Shown: positions 16,266 to 23,698 of the stretch, piece after piece
Layout of the letters: each line of letters opens with the position of its first letter
Numbering within the stretch: the first letter of the stretch is position 1
Made by a program: the position numbers and the translations under genes
Notes under the pieces: model-generated
What the model saw: the letters and a program-made list of their open reading frames with translations, nothing else
The model's database searches: none
What the model was told of the DNA's origin: nothing
Assembly: GCF_000765805.2 (NCBI RefSeq)
Contig: NZ_JRPD02000022.1
Span: forward strand, 1-35,827
Length of the DNA: 35,827 nt
Direction of reading: 5' to 3'
Origin: Helicobacter muridarum
Lineage (GTDB): Bacteria > Campylobacterota > Campylobacteria > Campylobacterales > Helicobacteraceae

Positions 16266-16850
16266 CTATTGTTTGATTTGTGTTAGAACCTTTTGCAAAG
16301 ATTCATTTGTTGCATCTTGTAGGGCTTTTATTGGATTTGTGTCTTTAGATTGTGTGATTATGATTCCATTTTTTATGCGTTCATAATCAAACCGCCTAAG
16401 TTCGTAGTGCAAATACATATATCCTGTATAGCTTTGATTTTCAGAATCAAGCTCCACATACATTTCATTAATATAAATTTGCAGTGTGTTCAATTTTTGG
16501 CTAACGGGTGGATTTTGGTCAATTTGTATGCAAGCATTTAATCCAGCTTTTATAAAGTTATTGCGAATCATATTCTTAGGCAAATCAATCCATTTATAGT
16601 TTTCTAAGATTGTGATTTCAGACTTTTTATCATAAACTAAAATATCCTTGCCATCATATGGAGATAGGACTGAAATGCTGATTCCAAAGGCAGTGTCCAT
16701 ATTTTTGCAGCTTGGATTTAACTTAATGTTGTCTAGGTTGTAATAGGCTTGTTGTGGTAACACAGATTTAAGCTTTACAGTAACACATCCCCCAATTAAT
16801 ATTGGAGATAGGGCAAAAAAAATTATCCTAATGTATCGAGTTAATAACAT
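16266..16850 (-). CDS. ABC transporter auxiliary lipoprotein (PqiC-like) of the Mla-type operon
   Basis: Last gene of the four-gene Mla-type operon. The signal peptide ends in a good lipobox, ILIGGC, with Cys at residue 22. The mature part (about 172 residues) has the beta-alpha pattern of the PqiC/DUF330 or ABC-type transport auxiliary lipoprotein family, including the late YTGYMYLHYELRRFDYE. It presumably sits in the outer membrane and links the MCE protein to it. The start at 16850 has AAGGATATTAT in front. The lipoprotein and operon membership are clear; the exact family is inferred from its position and pattern. Confidence 0.72.
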   Translation of the reverse strand: MLLTRYIRIIFFALSPILIGGCVTVKLKSVLPQQAYYNLDNIKLNPSCKNMDTAFGISISVLSPYDGKDILVYDKKSEITILENYKWIDLPKNMIRNNFIKAGLNACIQIDQNPPVSQKLNTLQIYINEMYVELDSENQSYTGYMYLHYELRRFDYERIKNGIIITQSKDTNPIKALQDATNESLQKVLTQIKQ

Positions 16851-16880
16851 ATAATATCCTTAGCCTTAAAATATGTTTAG

Positions 16881-17648
16881 TTAGTTTCGCTTGCCAAGTA
16901 GAGCGTCATAAGGATCTCTCTCTAGCCTATCTAAAAAGTGGCTTATTTTCTCTAGTGATGTATTGAAGAGATAAATGCTGCCTTGTGCACCATTAATAAC
17001 TGGCACTAAAAGATCTTTAAAGCTAAAATCTCCGCGCAATATCACTTTGTCTATATCTTTTATAAGCTTGTTTGCGCTTATTAGGGTTTCGTCTATATGC
17101 GCCTTTGTGCTTTGAAATGAGTTTAATGTGCCTATTAGTTCCTCCATTATCTTGCCATCTGTCATAACCTTTATATTATTTAAGATTTGTTGCATATCAG
17201 AACTCATTCCTTCTGCACTGCCCATTAGTCTGCTTAGAGCATTTTTGGTTAGTGTTAGCTGTGCTTTATCGCTGTCTTCAATAACATTACCATATTCGTT
17301 TTGCTTGAGATTTAGATAGCCCATTCCCACAAATCCATCAGAATCTATGACCAATTCAGACCCTTCTCTAACAGGAATTTTTTTATTAATTGCTACGTTA
17401 ATTTGCACTGTGCCGATATCGCCATCTTTAAATCCAATTGATACTACATTGCCTACGCTTATGCCTTTATACTTTACAGGTGTATTTACGCTTATGCCTG
17501 CAATTTCGTCTTCAGTATAAACATGGTATATTTTCATTCTTCTTTCATCAATCCCGAATTTACCTATCCAAAAAATAAAAGCAATCATGGCTGCCGTCAA
17601 AGCGCAAAAGATTGCACCAATTACTATGTAGTTAATGTTGCGCTCCAT
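16881..17648 (-). CDS. MCE-domain protein, MlaD-like
   Basis: Periplasmic lipid-binding subunit of an Mla-type ABC transporter. One N-terminal transmembrane helix (about 7-29, VIGAIFCALTAAMIAFIFWI) is followed by a single MCE domain at about 40-120. It contains the typical IAGISVNTPVKYKGISVGNV and DSDGFVGMGYLNLK. The rest is helical, with SRLMGSAEGMSSDMQQIL and NSFQSTKAHIDETL. Start 17648 with AAGGA. It lies 23 bases behind the ATPase gene and 30 before the lipoprotein. In E. coli the equivalent system moves phospholipids between the membranes; direction here is unknown. Confidence 0.88.
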   Translation of the reverse strand: MERNINYIVIGAIFCALTAAMIAFIFWIGKFGIDERRMKIYHVYTEDEIAGISVNTPVKYKGISVGNVVSIGFKDGDIGTVQINVAINKKIPVREGSELVIDSDGFVGMGYLNLKQNEYGNVIEDSDKAQLTLTKNALSRLMGSAEGMSSDMQQILNNIKVMTDGKIMEELIGTLNSFQSTKAHIDETLISANKLIKDIDKVILRGDFSFKDLLVPVINGAQGSIYLFNTSLEKISHFLDRLERDPYDALLGKRN

Positions 17649-17671
17649 AATATGTCCTTATTGTGAATTTG

Positions 17672-18439
17672 TTAGTTTATTTCTTTCCAATATTTCTCGC
17701 CCCTAGTGGAGTGAAAGAGACTTCCTCTATGCATACCGGCGTTTGCCTCTTTGGCAAATTCTTCAAGTGTACCGCTGAATTCTATATTTTTATTTGTCAA
17801 TAGTATAAATCTATCTGTTACATTTTTTATACTATCTAGGTCATGTGTAATCATTACTATTGTTACGCCCGTTTTTTCTTTCATTGATAGAATCAAATTG
17901 TCAAACTTACATGCGCTAGCTGGATCTAAGCCGCTTGTTGGTTCATCTAAAAACAATATATCTGGCTCTGTGCTTAGAGCCCGAGCAAGAGCCACACGCT
18001 TTCTCATACCCCCGCTCAATTCATTTGGGTATTTATTGCATATATCAAGATCTAGCCCAACTGTTGATAACCAAAACTTTGCAACCTCTGTATATAGATT
18101 CTTTGGAAAATAAGAATATTCTTTTAGAAGGCTTGTTACATTTTCTAGCACATTTAATGAACTAAAGAGTGCTCCAAATTGAAATACGACTCCCATTTTG
18201 CGCATGATTGTTTGTCTTCTATTTTCTTTTAGATTCCATATGTCAGCATCTAGAATCTTTATGCTACCACTCTTTGGTCTATGCAAGAAAATTAAAGTAT
18301 GCAGCAATGTAGTCTTCCCGCTCCCGCTTCCGCCAAGTATAGAGAATATTTCACCCTTATTCACATGGAAACTAATACCATTATGTATGGGGGTATCTCC
18401 ATAATTAGTATAAAGATTGTCAACTTCAATAATATTCAT
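17672..18439 (-). CDS. Mla-type ABC transporter ATP-binding protein, MlaF-like
   Basis: Cytoplasmic ATPase of the lipid transporter. Walker A is GGSGSGKTTL (about 34-43), the signature motif is LSGGMRKRVALARAL, Walker B is DILFLDEPTSGLDPAS and the H-loop is ITHDLDS. The form LSGGM(R/K)KR is typical of MlaF-type rather than general ABC ATPases. 255 residues is near the usual length. Its ATG overlaps the permease stop by four bases (ATGA), so the two are translationally coupled. In Campylobacter, the equivalent pair is known as iamA/iamB. Confidence 0.92.
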   Translation of the reverse strand: MNIIEVDNLYTNYGDTPIHNGISFHVNKGEIFSILGGSGSGKTTLLHTLIFLHRPKSGSIKILDADIWNLKENRRQTIMRKMGVVFQFGALFSSLNVLENVTSLLKEYSYFPKNLYTEVAKFWLSTVGLDLDICNKYPNELSGGMRKRVALARALSTEPDILFLDEPTSGLDPASACKFDNLILSMKEKTGVTIVMITHDLDSIKNVTDRFILLTNKNIEFSGTLEEFAKEANAGMHRGSLFHSTRGEKYWKEIN

Positions 18440-19644
18440 AAATCAAACCTTGTGAATATGAAAGAAAAAATTGCATTTGCCACGATAATCCAAAATATCG
18501 CATTCACCACACTAGTAGTAGTCATTTTTCCAATTGATTGAGTGTCGCCTTTGCATTCTAAGCCTCGAAAGCAGCCCACAATTCCAATTATTGCACCAAA
18601 TACAGGAGCCTTAACCACGCCTATCCAAAAGTGAGAAATAGATACTGTCTCATAAAATCTTTCAAGATACATTTCAAAGCTTATGTTTACACTTGTTTTT
18701 ATTGCTACCATTCCACCAAATAATGCCACAGCATCTGCAGCAAACACCATTAAGGGCATTACAATGATTAGTGCCAAAACCCTAGGGATAATAAGAAAAT
18801 AAAATAGACTTAAGTTCATAGCCTGCATGGCGGATAGCTCTTCTGTTAGCCTCATTGAGCCAAGTTGTGCCGTGAAGCTTGATGCGCTACGACCAGCAAT
18901 GACTAGAGCTAGGATAAATGGCCCCATCTCTCTTAATGCAAGCTTTGCTGTGGTATCTACGCTCATAATTGGCACACCCATAGAGTTAAGCTGATATGCG
19001 CCTTGTAATGTAATAGCATAGCCAACAATAAGAGAGACTGCTAGTCCTACAGGTAACGCCCTAAACCCTTGTTCATAGATATGATACGCTAGTGAACTTA
19101 GTCGGAAATTGCTAGGATTAATGCAAGATGCAGCAAAGAAATACAAGAACATGCCAATAAAATTAAAAAATGAAATTGTGTTTTTGTAAAAATTAGTGCA
19201 CCATTTTCCGATACCTTCCAAGAATCTAACTAGCATATTCTTTCTTGGAATCTTATAATCAACAGATATGTTTATATTGTTGCTAGTTTGTTCATTTGCA
19301 TTTGTATAGACTATACCATTGATAATAATCTCATAGTAATCTGATAGTAAGAATTGCAACAATGAGATGATTTGTGGGTTGTCAATATATACTGATACTT
19401 TGCTAAATCCATAAGTATGTAAGATGTCTTTAAGCAACATCATAAATATGATTCCAACTTTTGCTTGCTGAAAAAGTATATGAATTTCACCTTGTTGTTT
19501 TTGTATCTGTGATCTTAGGGCGTTAATATATGTTTGCTTAACAAAACTATCCCAATTACCTTCTATTATTACAGTATCATCTGGGATTTGTATATTGGCA
19601 AAATTTTTGCATAATAATTGCACTTCGTTATCTGCAATAATCAC
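18436..19644 (-). CDS. Mla-type ABC transporter permease, MlaE-like, with N-terminal STAS-like extension
   Basis: Inner-membrane permease of the lipid transporter. The MlaE domain spans about residues 165-402, with FRALPVGLAVSLIVGYAITL, the coupling-helix region REMGPFILALVIAGRSASSF and LGSMRLTEELSAMQAM, and several membrane helices. E. coli MlaE has about 260 residues. The extra 150 at the N-terminus look like a STAS-type (MlaB-like) domain: VIIEGNWDSF, then an alternating strand and helix pattern. Start: GTG at 19642-19644, preceded by GGGTGGG. First gene of the four-gene minus-strand operon. Confidence 0.9.
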   Translation of the reverse strand: MIIADNEVQLLCKNFANIQIPDDTVIIEGNWDSFVKQTYINALRSQIQKQQGEIHILFQQAKVGIIFMMLLKDILHTYGFSKVSVYIDNPQIISLLQFLLSDYYEIIINGIVYTNANEQTSNNINISVDYKIPRKNMLVRFLEGIGKWCTNFYKNTISFFNFIGMFLYFFAASCINPSNFRLSSLAYHIYEQGFRALPVGLAVSLIVGYAITLQGAYQLNSMGVPIMSVDTTAKLALREMGPFILALVIAGRSASSFTAQLGSMRLTEELSAMQAMNLSLFYFLIIPRVLALIIVMPLMVFAADAVALFGGMVAIKTSVNISFEMYLERFYETVSISHFWIGVVKAPVFGAIIGIVGCFRGLECKGDTQSIGKMTTTSVVNAIFWIIVANAIFSFIFTRFDL

Positions 19645-19898
19645 TAGCCCACCCTTTTTTAATAGTTGCCAATTTATTTGTTACGAGAGTGTAATTCTAC
19701 CTATATTTATTATAAAAACAAAGTAATCTTTGTTTGCTAAGTAAATGGGGCTTTGATAAATTATAAATATTCTGTAATTTCTCCATTTTAATTCCATATA
19801 TTCTTTTGTTGTTTTTAGCAGTGTAATTCCTAACGTTAAGTTTAACATATTATAAGCTATTTTCTGTATGGCAGTATTATATTTATGATGTCTGGCGA

Positions 19899-19904
19899 TA
19901 TAAT
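19899..19904 (+). promoter_or_regulatory. Candidate -10 box for rarA
   Basis: TATAAT in GGCGATATAATTTAA, 23 bases before the ATG, so the leader would be very short. Confidence 0.45.
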
Positions 19905-19927
19905 TTAATAGACAATAAGGATATTGT

Positions 19928-21133
19928 ATGAGAAATCTTGCAGAGCAATTTAGACCAAGAAAACTTGATGATTTCATTGGTCAACAGCATTTACTAGGCA
20001 AGAATGCGCCATTAAGGTTAATTCTTGATTCTTATCAAGATTCTAATACGGGCTGTCAAATACCTCACATTATTATATTTGGTCCAGCAGGCACGGGTAA
20101 AACTAGCTTGGCTCGTATTATTGCTAAATTATTCAATAATGTCTTACTTGAGTTTAATGCGACTAACTTCAAGTTAGAATCTCTTAAGAAAGAATTATAC
20201 AAATATCAACACTCATTTATAAAGCCTATAATCTTTGTAGATGAGATTCATAGATTGAATATTGCCCAACAAGAGTTCTTTTTGCCAATCTTAGAAAGAA
20301 TGGATGCGCATTTTATTGGAGCAAGCACGGAGAATCCATTTTTTTCGTTAAGTATGCCATTAAGAAGTCGCTTATTTATTTTTGAGTTTAAAGCATTGAC
20401 ACGTAAAGATATGGAATCTATTTATGAAAAGGTAGTAAATATATATCCGCCAAAGCATGATTTTGAGCATGTGAAGCAATGGCTTTTGGATAGGCATAAT
20501 GGAGATTGCAGGGCATTTTTGAATTTACTAGATATTGCTATGGATATGGATTCTAAGGATTTAGTAAGTTTGAAAAACCTAGAGCAAATTACTAAGCATT
20601 CACAAGGTGTAAGACAAAAGGATATTCACTATGATTATATATCTGCTCTTATAAAGTCCATTAGAGGAAGTGATGAGAATGCGGCTATTTATTATCTTGC
20701 ATGTTTAATACAATCAGGAGAGAATCCAGAATTTATTGCTAGGAGACTTGTTATTCTTGCAAGTGAAGATATTGGCAATGCTAACCCAAACGCGCTAAAT
20801 CTTAGTGTAAACACAATGAATGCTGTTAGCAAGATTGGTTATCCAGAGGCAAGAATCATTCTTGCACAATGTGTAATATATCTCTCTTGTTCGCCTAAGA
20901 GTAATAGCTCATATTTGGCAATAAATTCTGCACTAAATGATACACAAAATAGTATTGATAATGTTCCACCTCATTTACGCACTCATGCTAAGGATTACCA
21001 ATATCCACATGATTTTGGTGGATATGTAGAACAAGAGTATCATGTAGGGAAAATATATGTAGAACATAAGAACATTGGATTTGAAAGAACATTGCAGGAG
21101 TGGTTAACAAAGATAAAGGGAATAGATAAATAA
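19928..21133 (+). CDS. rarA: Replication-associated recombination protein A
   Basis: AAA+ clamp-loader-like ATPase (RarA/MgsA) that works at stalled replication forks. N-terminus MRNLAEQFRPRKLDDFIGQQ is diagnostic. Walker A is GPAGTGKTSLARII (about 57-70), Walker B FVDEIHRLNIAQQEFFLPIL, sensor 1 is in FIGASTENPFFSL with the Arg finger in PLRSR. The C-terminal part has ALIKSIRGSDENAAIYYLA, ASEDIGNANPNAL and the tail KDYQYPHDFGGYV. 401 residues is normal. Start ATG 19928 with AAGGATATTGT upstream. Confidence 0.95.
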   Translation: MRNLAEQFRPRKLDDFIGQQHLLGKNAPLRLILDSYQDSNTGCQIPHIIIFGPAGTGKTSLARIIAKLFNNVLLEFNATNFKLESLKKELYKYQHSFIKPIIFVDEIHRLNIAQQEFFLPILERMDAHFIGASTENPFFSLSMPLRSRLFIFEFKALTRKDMESIYEKVVNIYPPKHDFEHVKQWLLDRHNGDCRAFLNLLDIAMDMDSKDLVSLKNLEQITKHSQGVRQKDIHYDYISALIKSIRGSDENAAIYYLACLIQSGENPEFIARRLVILASEDIGNANPNALNLSVNTMNAVSKIGYPEARIILAQCVIYLSCSPKSNSSYLAINSALNDTQNSIDNVPPHLRTHAKDYQYPHDFGGYVEQEYHVGKIYVEHKNIGFERTLQEWLTKIKGIDK

Positions 21134-21456
21134 AGTTTATATATGTTTTAACTCATAGCTTGATTGTAATCGAATATCTTCTTAGTTTCTTGATTTTTAA
21201 CTATCACTTATTTGATTCTAATTTGATCTTTTGCTTGTGGTTTTACATGCTTGTTTTGCTAAATAGCAATTCTTGCTCACCTTTAAGTTATATGTTATAA
21301 ACACTCTAATGGCTATTGTTGGTCAATGCTATATATGTAATTATGTGATATGGCAAAACAGATTTTTGAGATTTATGAAGTTTCTATATGTCTAAGTTTT
21401 GTTTAAAGTAGTTTGCATTTGTAGTATGCAACCTACTATTGCTTTGCTATAGAATA
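21134..21456. other. Non-coding region between convergent rarA and the RcsF-like cluster
   Basis: 323 bases, AT-rich, with no supported gene on either strand. There are two small inverted repeats near the right end: TTGCAT / ATGCAA (21413-21418 and 21426-21431) and GTAGTAT / ATACTAC (21421-21427 and 21454-21460), the second overlapping the stop of the first lipoprotein gene. No T run follows, so neither is a clear terminator. Confidence 0.5.
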
Positions 21457-22068
21457 CTACTTAGTTCCACATTCAAATACATTTGCGTGAACTCTATAAG
21501 AAAGAATTTTTCCATTTTGTGGAATTTTCTGCCAAGCTGTGCAATCTTTTTCTTCATACTGCCCATCTTTGACTCTCATTTCACAAATCATAGCTTCTTT
21601 TGTTAGTTTAACTAGAATTCTGCTATCTTCATTTACTAATTCAGATGCCCTATTTCTCAAGTCATTAGTCGCGCCCTCTCGGATATCTTCAAATGAAGGT
21701 GGAACTTTTCCATCTGAACTGTCTTTGCCTTCTACCTCACCCAAAAGCTTGCAAGTATAAGGAACACTATGTGCAACTGCAATACCTCTTGCTTCTTCAT
21801 TAAGCCTCTTTGGCTCATATGCTGGTAATTGTGGCAGTTTGATATACGGAGCTGATTTTGTTACTGTAATCTCCCTTGCGGCATCAACTGTAACTTCAGC
21901 TTCTCTGCTGTAGCTTACCTTACTACTTTTGCTTGAGCTCTTTGAACTGCTCGAACTACTGCTATTGCTGCCACCACTACTTTTAGATGAGCAAGCTACG
22001 AAAAGAGACACTGCACCTAATGCTACTCCAACTTTTACCAAATTACTTACTAAATTACTTTTCAACAT
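21457..22068 (-). CDS. RcsF/DUF4156-like four-cysteine lipoprotein, paralog A
   Basis: 203 residues. Lipobox LFVAC with Cys26, then a Ser-rich linker (about 27-54, mostly Ser, Lys and Gly) that would span from the membrane. The domain at about 93-203 has CKLLGEVEGKD (C106), IREGATNDLRNRASELV, MICEMR (C162), KDCTAWQ (C176) and ANVFECG (C200). CxxLGEVxG, the NDLRN helix and the four late cysteines resemble DUF4156 and the RcsF fold, which is held by two disulfides. Residues 64-75 (AREITVTKSAPY) look like an earlier copy of 93-104 (ARGIAVAHSVPY). Start 22068 with AAGGTAG upstream. Last of three tandem paralogs. Function unknown; an envelope sensor or assembly role is a guess. Confidence 0.75.
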   Translation of the reverse strand: MLKSNLVSNLVKVGVALGAVSLFVACSSKSSGGSNSSSSSSSKSSSKSSKVSYSREAEVTVDAAREITVTKSAPYIKLPQLPAYEPKRLNEEARGIAVAHSVPYTCKLLGEVEGKDSSDGKVPPSFEDIREGATNDLRNRASELVNEDSRILVKLTKEAMICEMRVKDGQYEEKDCTAWQKIPQNGKILSYRVHANVFECGTK

Positions 22069-22106
22069 CTTTCTACCTTAACTTTATGATATTTTTAGAA
22101 TAACTA

Positions 22107-22715
22107 TTATCTTGCGCCGCAGTCATACACATTTGCATGAATTCTGTAAAATAGGATCTTACCGTTGCTAGGAATTTGTGTCCATTGTGTGCAATCTTTC
22201 TCTTCAAATTGATCTTCACTGGCTCTAAGCTCGCATGTCATTGCTTCTTTTACTGGCGTTAATACAATTCTGTCTCTTGCATCAACTAAATCCATTGTCC
22301 CATTCCTTAGGTCGTTTAACGCTCCCTCTCTAATAAGCTCGAATGAAGGTGCTGAACGTCCATCAGAGCTATCAATCCCTTCTGCTTCTCCTAGCAATTT
22401 ACAATTCAATGGAACACCATTAACAACAGCGATACCTTTAGCTTCCTCTATTAGAGGTTTTGGCTGATAGGTTGGCAACTGAGGCAGCTTATAGTATGAA
22501 TATGGGGCAGCTTTAGTAATAGTTAGTTCTCTAGCAACGTCTATGCCCTCTTCTCTTGATTTTTGATTTCTAGGCATATTATCATTAGAACCAGAATATG
22601 ATTGGGAATCTTCAACTTCTACATCTACTCTAACATCATCAGCAACAGCAAAAGACATCATGGATAAAGACACAAATCCTGCAATAAAACCTTTTTTTAT
22701 AATATTATTTAACAT
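22107..22715 (-). CDS. RcsF/DUF4156-like periplasmic protein, paralog B (no lipobox)
   Basis: 202 residues and the middle of three paralogs. It differs from its neighbours in its export signal: MMSFAVA-DD, a type I signal peptide cut after about Ala25, with no cysteine there. It should therefore be soluble in the periplasm. After an acidic linker (26-55) the shared region follows: ARELTITKAAPY (61-72), PQLPTYQPKPL, AKGIAVVNGVPL, CKLLGEAEGIDSSDG (C105), IREGALNDLRN, C161, KDCTQW (C175) and ANVYDCG (C199). All four cysteines are kept, so the domain should fold as in the others. Start 22715 with AAAGGG. It is 38 bases upstream of paralog A. Confidence 0.75.
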   Translation of the reverse strand: MLNNIIKKGFIAGFVSLSMMSFAVADDVRVDVEVEDSQSYSGSNDNMPRNQKSREEGIDVARELTITKAAPYSYYKLPQLPTYQPKPLIEEAKGIAVVNGVPLNCKLLGEAEGIDSSDGRSAPSFELIREGALNDLRNGTMDLVDARDRIVLTPVKEAMTCELRASEDQFEEKDCTQWTQIPSNGKILFYRIHANVYDCGAR

Positions 22716-22778
22716 GTTTATATACCCTTTTTACAATTATTATTAAATATTTAATGAAATTTCAAAGACTAAAATAAT

Positions 22779-23348
22779 CTATTTTTCGCCACATTCAAAT
22801 ACATTTGCGTGAATTCTGTAAGAAAGAATCTGCGAATTTGCAGGCAACTTATTCCACAATGTGCAATCTTCTTCTTGATATTTATCCTTCTTAGTTCTAA
22901 TTTGGCAAATCATAGCTTCTTTTGAAATAGAAAGCATAAGCCTTTGTCCACCCCTAACTAGATCTGCGGCTTGATTTCTTAGATCATTAGTTGCACCTTC
23001 TCTAATTTGCTCGAAAGTAGGACCTGCTTTGCCGCCTGCTTCATCCTTACCTTCTACCTCACCTAATACTTTACAGTTATAGGGAATACTATATGCCACG
23101 GCAATTCCTCTTGCAGATTCATTGAGAGTCTTTGGTTCATACATTGGCAATTGAGGATCTATAGAATAACCTACTGATTTATATACAGCAAGCTGCCTAG
23201 CATTAGGCTCTATTTCATTCTCATATTTGCTGGATTTCTTGTTCTTTTTGGCAGAACTCTGCCCGGAGCAAGCTACCAACATTACAACAGCTCCAATTGC
23301 TAAACCTACTTTTGCAGATTGGCTTAAAACTTGTTTATAATTTAGCAT
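22779..23348 (-). CDS. RcsF/DUF4156-like four-cysteine lipoprotein, paralog C
   Basis: 189 residues from the ATG at 23348 (MLNYKQVLSQ), which has AAAAAGGTG upstream. The frame stays open to an ATG at 23441, but that start would place 31 odd residues before the signal peptide. Lipobox MLVAC with Cys27, then a short Lys/Ser linker. The shared domain includes ARQLAVYKSVGY (50-61), ARGIAVAYSIPY (79-90), CKVLGEVEGKD (C92), IREGATNDLRNQAADLV, MICQIR (C148), EDCTLW (C162) and ANVFECG (C186). First gene of the cluster, so its upstream region (23349-23698) should hold the promoter. It lies 63 bases upstream of paralog B. Confidence 0.75.
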   Translation of the reverse strand: MLNYKQVLSQSAKVGLAIGAVVMLVACSGQSSAKKNKKSSKYENEIEPNARQLAVYKSVGYSIDPQLPMYEPKTLNESARGIAVAYSIPYNCKVLGEVEGKDEAGGKAGPTFEQIREGATNDLRNQAADLVRGGQRLMLSISKEAMICQIRTKKDKYQEEDCTLWNKLPANSQILSYRIHANVFECGEK

Positions 23349-23698
23349 TTTTACACCTTTTTGACATAGAATGGATAACATATATTTTAAAAAACTATTG
23401 GGAGACTTTCCTGTAAGTTCTTTAATTATGCATAATAACAAAAAAGAAAAAAAAAATCAAGATAAGGCTAGGATTTTATATCCAATTAAGGCTCAGTTTT
23501 GTTAACTGTAATATTTTGATTGCATATTTATTAATAAATGGTTTGATTACTACTAGCTTAACTTAATCTTTTGTATTTTTATTTATATAGTGTTTATATT
23601 ATTATGTGGCATAATGGTTATGCCATAATGCTACTGTGTTATTATATTAAACTATTAAATTTTAGATTATTAAAATTAAGTTTAGGAGGTGTTTTACA
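23349..23698. promoter_or_regulatory. Divergent regulatory region between the RcsF-like cluster and the secretin
   Basis: 350 bases with no gene that I can support. Two palindromes lie in it: ATTATGCATAAT (23425-23436) and TGGCATAA-TGG-TTATGCCA (23607-23625), which share the half-site TTATGC. A long A-rich tract (about 23438-23460) adjoins the first palindrome. The first is 77 bases from paralog C and the second 74 bases from the secretin, so each faces one of the genes at a similar distance. Confidence 0.5.
23607..23625. promoter_or_regulatory. Operator-like inverted repeat upstream of the secretin
   Basis: Perfect 8-bp arms TGGCATAA / TTATGCCA with a 3-base spacer. This is the size of a dimeric regulator site. 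No regulator gene is adjacent. Confidence 0.45.

Noticed and set aside
19681-19977. 98-codon minus-strand frame in the mlaE/rarA gap
   Set aside because: Overlaps the well-supported rarA N-terminus and its promoter and has no recognisable family or ribosome binding site.
23349-23441. Longer form of paralog C starting at ATG 23441
   Set aside because: It would place 31 residues before a normal lipoprotein signal peptide, while ATG 23348 has a good ribosome binding site and matches its paralogs.
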